This document shows, one piece after another, positions 6,617 to 9,770 of a stretch of DNA of 9,770 nucleotides. Every line of letters starts with the position of its first letter. Within the stretch, counting starts at the first letter, position 1. Both the position numbers and the translations under genes were made by a program. This DNA is from an uncultured Oscillospiraceae bacterium. Lineage in GTDB: Bacteria > Bacillota_A > Clostridia > Oscillospirales > Oscillospiraceae. The stretch lies in contig CAAGIU010000153.1 in the NCBI GenBank assembly GCA_900770015.1, forward strand, positions 1 through 9,770, read 5' to 3'. The notes under the pieces were generated by a model, which searched no databases, had not been told where the DNA came from, and was given only the letters and a program-made list of their open reading frames with translations.

Positions 6617-8029
6617 ATGCGTAAAACAAAAATCATCTGCACCATCGGCCCCGCCTCTGAGAACAAGGAGACCCTGACCCGGATGGTCAGGGCCGGCATG
6701 AACGTTGCCCGTCTGAACTTCTCCCACGGCACATACCCCGAGCACCAGAAGAAAATCGACCTGATCAAGGAAGTCCGCAGCGAGCTGGGGGTGCCCCTGG
6801 GCATCATGCTGGACACCAAAGGCCCGGAGTACCGCATCCGCACCTTCCGGGATGGCAAGGTCACGGTTTGCGAGGGCGACACCTTCACCTTCACCACCGA
6901 CGAGGTGGAGGGCGATGAGACAAGAGTCAGCGTCAATTACAAGGGATTGGTCAACGACCTGAGCATCGGCGACCGGATTCTGGTGAACAACGGCCTGGTG
7001 GTCTTCGAGGTCACCGCCCTGGAAGGCCCCAATGCCGTCTGCCGGGTGGTCATCGGCGGCGTGCTCAGCAACCGCAAGAGCATGTGCTTCCCCAACAAGG
7101 TCATGACCGGCCCCTACCTCAGCGAGCAGGACAAGCAGGACCTGCTGTTCGGCATCCAGAATGAGGTGGACTTTGTGGCGGCCTCCTTCGTCTCCACCAA
7201 GTCCGACATGGAAGAGCTGAAGGGCTTCCTGGTGGCCAACGGCGGCGGGAACATCGACCTGATCGCCAAGATTGAAAACCGCTCCGGTGTGGATAACGTG
7301 GAAGAGATCTGTGAAATTGCCGACGGCATCATGATCGCCCGGGGCGACCTGGGTGTGGAGATCCCCTTTGTGGAGGTTCCCGCCGTCCAGAAGCGCCTGA
7401 CCTCCGTCTGCCGTCTGCTGGGCAAGCGGGTCATCACCGCCACCGAGATGCTGGAATCCATGATCCAGAATCCCCGGCCCACCCGCGCCGAAATCTCCGA
7501 CGTTGCCAACGCGGTCTACGACGGCAGCAGCGCTGTCATGCTCTCCGGCGAGTCCGCAGCAGGCAAGTACCCCGTGGAGGCTGTGAAGACCATGGCTGAC
7601 ATCTGCGAGTTCACCGAGAAGCACACCAGCTACGGCAAGCGGTTCCGCAACGCCGATTTCCGCATCCGCAACATGCTGGACGCCATCTCCCACGCCACCT
7701 GCGCCATGGCCATCGATGTGGAGGCCAGGGGCATTGTGGTCTGCTCCGTCTCCGGCACCACCGCCCGGATGGTCAGCCGGTTCCGCTGCCCGGTGGACAT
7801 CATCGGCATGACCACCGACGAGCGGATCTATCGCCGCCTGAGCCTGAGCTGGGGCGTGACCCCGGTGCTGGCGGAGGAGTTCAGCTCCCAGGATGTGATG
7901 TTCTACCATGCCTTGGCCAGCGCCCGAAAGGTGCTGAATCTGGAAAAGGGCGACCGTGTCGTCCTCACCGGCGGCCCCATCAACGGCAAGACCGGCAACA
8001 CCAACACCATCAAGGTGGAGACGATTTGA
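6617..8029 (+). CDS. pyk: Pyruvate kinase
   Basis: Transfers phosphate from phosphoenolpyruvate to ADP, giving pyruvate and ATP at the end of glycolysis. The 470 residues make a complete enzyme without the C-terminal PEP-utilising extension seen in Bacillus and some other Firmicutes. Domain A has KTKIICTIGPAS (3-14), NVARLNFSHG (29-38; R32, N34 and S36 expected at the active site), LDTKGPE (65-71), AKIENRSG with K218, MIARGDLGVEIP (239-250) and ATEMLESMIQNPRPTRAE. The B domain lies at about 72-158, and the C-terminal regulatory domain starts near 345. The Glu of GPE (E71) is the residue found in potassium-dependent members, so K+ dependence is likely (inference). A GTG at 6599 opens the frame earlier, but AAAAGGAGA lies inside that extension, six bases before the ATG at 6617, which is the clear start. 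No hairpin follows the stop directly; the next is at 8240. Confidence 0.97.
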   Translation: MRKTKIICTIGPASENKETLTRMVRAGMNVARLNFSHGTYPEHQKKIDLIKEVRSELGVPLGIMLDTKGPEYRIRTFRDGKVTVCEGDTFTFTTDEVEGDETRVSVNYKGLVNDLSIGDRILVNNGLVVFEVTALEGPNAVCRVVIGGVLSNRKSMCFPNKVMTGPYLSEQDKQDLLFGIQNEVDFVAASFVSTKSDMEELKGFLVANGGGNIDLIAKIENRSGVDNVEEICEIADGIMIARGDLGVEIPFVEVPAVQKRLTSVCRLLGKRVITATEMLESMIQNPRPTRAEISDVANAVYDGSSAVMLSGESAAGKYPVEAVKTMADICEFTEKHTSYGKRFRNADFRIRNMLDAISHATCAMAIDVEARGIVVCSVSGTTARMVSRFRCPVDIIGMTTDERIYRRLSLSWGVTPVLAEEFSSQDVMFYHALASARKVLNLEKGDRVVLTGGPINGKTGNTNTIKVETI

Positions 8030-8049
8030 TCTCATCGGAGCGCTGGTGA

Positions 8050-8211
8050 GATTGAAGATTGAAGAGTGAAAAGTGAAGATAAAGAAAATGTTCATTTTCG
8101 GAGCAGTCTCTGTTAAATACAGCATAACAAACGCAAAAACAGTGGATTTGCGTTATCTCCACTCCACACTCTTCACTCTCCACTCCACACTCTTCACTCT
8201 CCACTCTGACT
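8050..8211. repeat. MITE-like inverted element built of 7-nt repeats
   Basis: The left side is four head-to-tail heptads, ATTGAAG, ATTGAAG, AGTGAAA, AGTGAAG (8051-8078). The right side has seven heptads of the form TCNNCAC (8156-8204), arranged as two exact 21-bp units (8161-8181 and 8182-8202) plus ends. The sides are complementary: 8061-8089 against 8146-8174 matches at 23 of 29 positions. Inside are two perfect small hairpins, GAAAATG/CATTTTC (8084-8099) and AACGCAAA/TTTGCGTT (8130-8154). No coding sequence is supported. The element lies downstream of pyk, so it probably forms a long structured 3' end of that mRNA. No clear target duplication is visible. Confidence 0.65.
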
Positions 8212-8239
8212 GAAATATCCAAATTATGCATGCACGAAA

Positions 8240-8274
8240 AACGAGCCATCCCGGGTGGGATGGCTCGTTCTTTT
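8240..8274. terminator. Hairpin terminator shared by acsB and pyk
   Basis: A perfect 13-bp stem (8240-8252 with 8257-8269, loop GGGT) is followed by CTTTT on the plus strand. On the minus strand a run of five T bases spans the end of the stem. It starts nine bases after the acsB stop, so it mainly serves acsB, which is then the last gene of its transcript. The T-runs are short. Confidence 0.8.
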
Positions 8275-8278
8275 GAGA

Positions 8279-9770
8279 TTACATATCGAAGGGCTCCATG
8301 CTGAGGACGGGGTGGCCGACCTCGGACAGGTAGTTGAGCAGCTGCTCGGGATCCTCGGTGCAGATGGTTTCATCGGCGATCATGTCGGTGAAGTTCTCAA
8401 CGCCGTACATCTCCATAGCGGTGGCATCCAGACGCTCACGCATCTGATCCTTCAGCATCTTGGGCATCCAGACGATACGGCCGGGGCCGCCTTCGGCAGC
8501 GATGAACTTCTTGGAAGCGATGAAGTGCTTGCCATGGCCCATGAAGCCGGGGGTCTGAACGCCGCCGCCGGTCATGGAGGCCATCTCGGAGAAGGTCATG
8601 CCCAGAGGGGTGATACCGGCGTGCTCACGGCAGGTGATGACAACGCCCATGGAGACAGGCTCCACGCCGCAGATACACTCGAAGCAGCCGCAGGAGGTCA
8701 TGGGATCCTGGAACAGGGAGTACAGAGTGACCTTTTCCAGAGCACCGTGAGAGTACTTCTCAACAGCCTCGTTGACGGACGCATAAGCACCCAGACGCTC
8801 GTCGGTGCAGCCGGTCTTGGGAACGATCTGGCAGGGGCCGTTGGGATCCAGCTCCTTGGTGGCCTTGGCATCCAGCCAGGACACGGCGCCGCAGAGGCCC
8901 AGACGCTCGGGAGTGACGATGCAGACGTGGCTGGGGGAGAAGGCCTGGCACATGATGCAGGTGTAGAACTGCTCCACGGACTCGTCGGTCATGGAAGCCA
9001 GACGGGCGTCGCGGCGGTCAAACACTTCATTGGCGGCAGCGCGCAGCTCCTTGTTCTTCTCGGCATCGACAATGATGGTGACTTCGCACTTGTCCACAAC
9101 AGCCTCAAACTCGCTCTTGACCTTTGCGTACAGCACTTCGCCGATGTGGCGGAACTTGAAGCCGGCTTCAAAGTCGGCCTTGTTGATACGGATACGGATC
9201 ATGTCACGCTGACCGGTGTGCATCACGCCCTCGATGCAGTTCAGCCAGCTGTGGAACTTACGCTCCATGACGGACTCGAAGTCGGGCTGCATAGCCTTAC
9301 CGGCAACGCTGACGGTGTAGGACAGGGAAATCTTGGAGCCCACGGGGATCTCGTCGATTTCGGGACCGACCACGGTGATCTTGTGATCCTCAATCTCGGA
9401 GGCGTCCTTGGTCTGGACCAGCTCGAAGCAGTCCACGCGGGAGCCGTCCACTTCCACCTGCATGTCACCCTTACGGATGATTTCGCCTTCGAAAGCGGAA
9501 GCGAAAGCAACAGGGATGTCGATCTTGGTGATCTTGATCTTGATGTCCCGGGCCTCCAGAGAGGTGGCGTTCCACTTGGAGACATCCAGCTGCTGAATCA
9601 GGGACTTGGGAACGCGGAACATGTTCTCGGTTTCGTTGGAGATGACGGGGAAGCCCAGAGCGATGGCGCCGGCGCCGCAGGCAACGATCACATCGTCCAG
9701 AGGAGCAAAGGCGTTGACGAAGGCGGGGACACGCTCGAAGGTGTACTTCATCAGACCGGCAGCGTCACCG
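8279..9770 (-). CDS. acsB: CO dehydrogenase/acetyl-CoA synthase beta subunit, 5'-partial
   Basis: Catalytic subunit of acetyl-CoA synthase, which joins CO, a cobalamin-borne methyl group and CoA into acetyl-CoA in the Wood-Ljungdahl pathway. Counting from the in-frame Met at 9751, the A-cluster ligands are C265, C268, C277 and C287 (CIMC, HVC, LCGA), and the distal-nickel Cys-Gly-Cys is at 354-356. These spacings (3, 9, 10, 67) equal those of Moorella AcsB C506, C509, C518, C528 and C595-C597. F271 matches the A-cluster phenylalanine F512. The offset of 241 means this Met is internal: the frame stays open to the window edge (residues GDAAGL precede it), and about 235 N-terminal residues lie outside. 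Retaining part of the N-terminal domain points to the bacterial form, not archaeal CdhC. Thirteen of 20 arginine codons are CGT and none is AGA or AGG, which suggests high expression. A terminator follows the stop. Confidence 0.97.
   Translation of the reverse strand, partial: GDAAGLMKYTFERVPAFVNAFAPLDDVIVACGAGAIALGFPVISNETENMFRVPKSLIQQLDVSKWNATSLEARDIKIKITKIDIPVAFASAFEGEIIRKGDMQVEVDGSRVDCFELVQTKDASEIEDHKITVVGPEIDEIPVGSKISLSYTVSVAGKAMQPDFESVMERKFHSWLNCIEGVMHTGQRDMIRIRINKADFEAGFKFRHIGEVLYAKVKSEFEAVVDKCEVTIIVDAEKNKELRAAANEVFDRRDARLASMTDESVEQFYTCIMCQAFSPSHVCIVTPERLGLCGAVSWLDAKATKELDPNGPCQIVPKTGCTDERLGAYASVNEAVEKYSHGALEKVTLYSLFQDPMTSCGCFECICGVEPVSMGVVITCREHAGITPLGMTFSEMASMTGGGVQTPGFMGHGKHFIASKKFIAAEGGPGRIVWMPKMLKDQMRERLDATAMEMYGVENFTDMIADETICTEDPEQLLNYLSEVGHPVLSMEPFDM

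Noticed and set aside
6508..6624. A 38-codon plus-strand open frame after AAAGGAG, ending just inside pyk, as a possible leader peptide
   Set aside because: Its ATG lies within the predicted -10 box TATGAT and only three bases after GGAG. If the promoter is right the start is not transcribed. The peptide has no recognisable features.
6524..8125. Long minus-strand open frame opposite pyk
   Set aside because: Shadow of the pyk reading frame, with Ala/Gly/His/Asp-rich translation and no family motif.
8156..8204. CRISPR-like repeats
   Set aside because: The units are contiguous 7- and 21-bp tandem repeats without unique spacers.
8010..8249. Small minus-strand open frame with a repeated VESEECG peptide
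   Set aside because: The peptide repeat is only the translation of the 21-bp DNA repeats, and the frame lies in the intergenic element.
9749..9751. ATG at 9751 as a true acsB start, giving a short archaeal-like protein
   Set aside because: The frame stays open to the window edge, no ribosome binding site precedes this ATG, and alignment to Moorella AcsB puts it at about residue 242.

Overview
This looks like chromosomal DNA from a G+C-rich Clostridia-type Firmicute, probably an anaerobe of the gut or a similar habitat. The evidence is strong GGAGG-type ribosome binding sites, a VanR/VanS-like two-component pair of the clostridial type, a palindromic intergenic repeat of a kind I recognise from such genomes, and the catalytic subunit of a bacterial acetyl-CoA synthase. 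The last implies a Wood-Ljungdahl pathway. I cannot name a genus from the sequence alone.

Layout: (1) 1-186 is non-coding with a palindromic repeat, then the leader of an RluA-family pseudouridine synthase gene (187-1047, +). (2) A HAD phosphatase (1074-1751, -) converges on it with a 26-bp gap. (3) A 269-bp divergent region leads into a response regulator (2021-2713, +) and a 715-residue membrane histidine kinase (2710-4857, +) that overlap by ATGA. (4) A perfect 13-bp-stem hairpin at 4861-4890 separates the kinase from the convergent L-arabinose isomerase gene araA (4898-6361, -). (5) A 255-bp divergent region holds back-to-back promoters for araA and for pyruvate kinase pyk (6617-8029, +). 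(6) The 249-bp gap after pyk holds an imperfect inverted repeat built from 7-nt repeats, then a hairpin at 8240-8269. (7) acsB (8279 to beyond the window end, -) is the beta subunit of CO dehydrogenase/acetyl-CoA synthase. It is cut at its 5' end by the window edge.

Functionally, araA feeds arabinose carbon toward the pentose phosphate route, pyk makes pyruvate and ATP at the end of glycolysis, and AcsB builds acetyl-CoA from CO, a methyl group and CoA. Together they fit a sugar-using acetogen (inference). The two-component pair is probably self-regulating: 11-bp-spaced direct repeats sit just upstream of its TATAAT box.

I found no clearly new biological system. The points most worth a second look are the heptad-repeat inverted element at 8050-8211, the 10-bp inverted repeat spanning the araA/pyk promoters, the six-helix kinase with no recognisable G1 box, and the strongly biased codon use of acsB.
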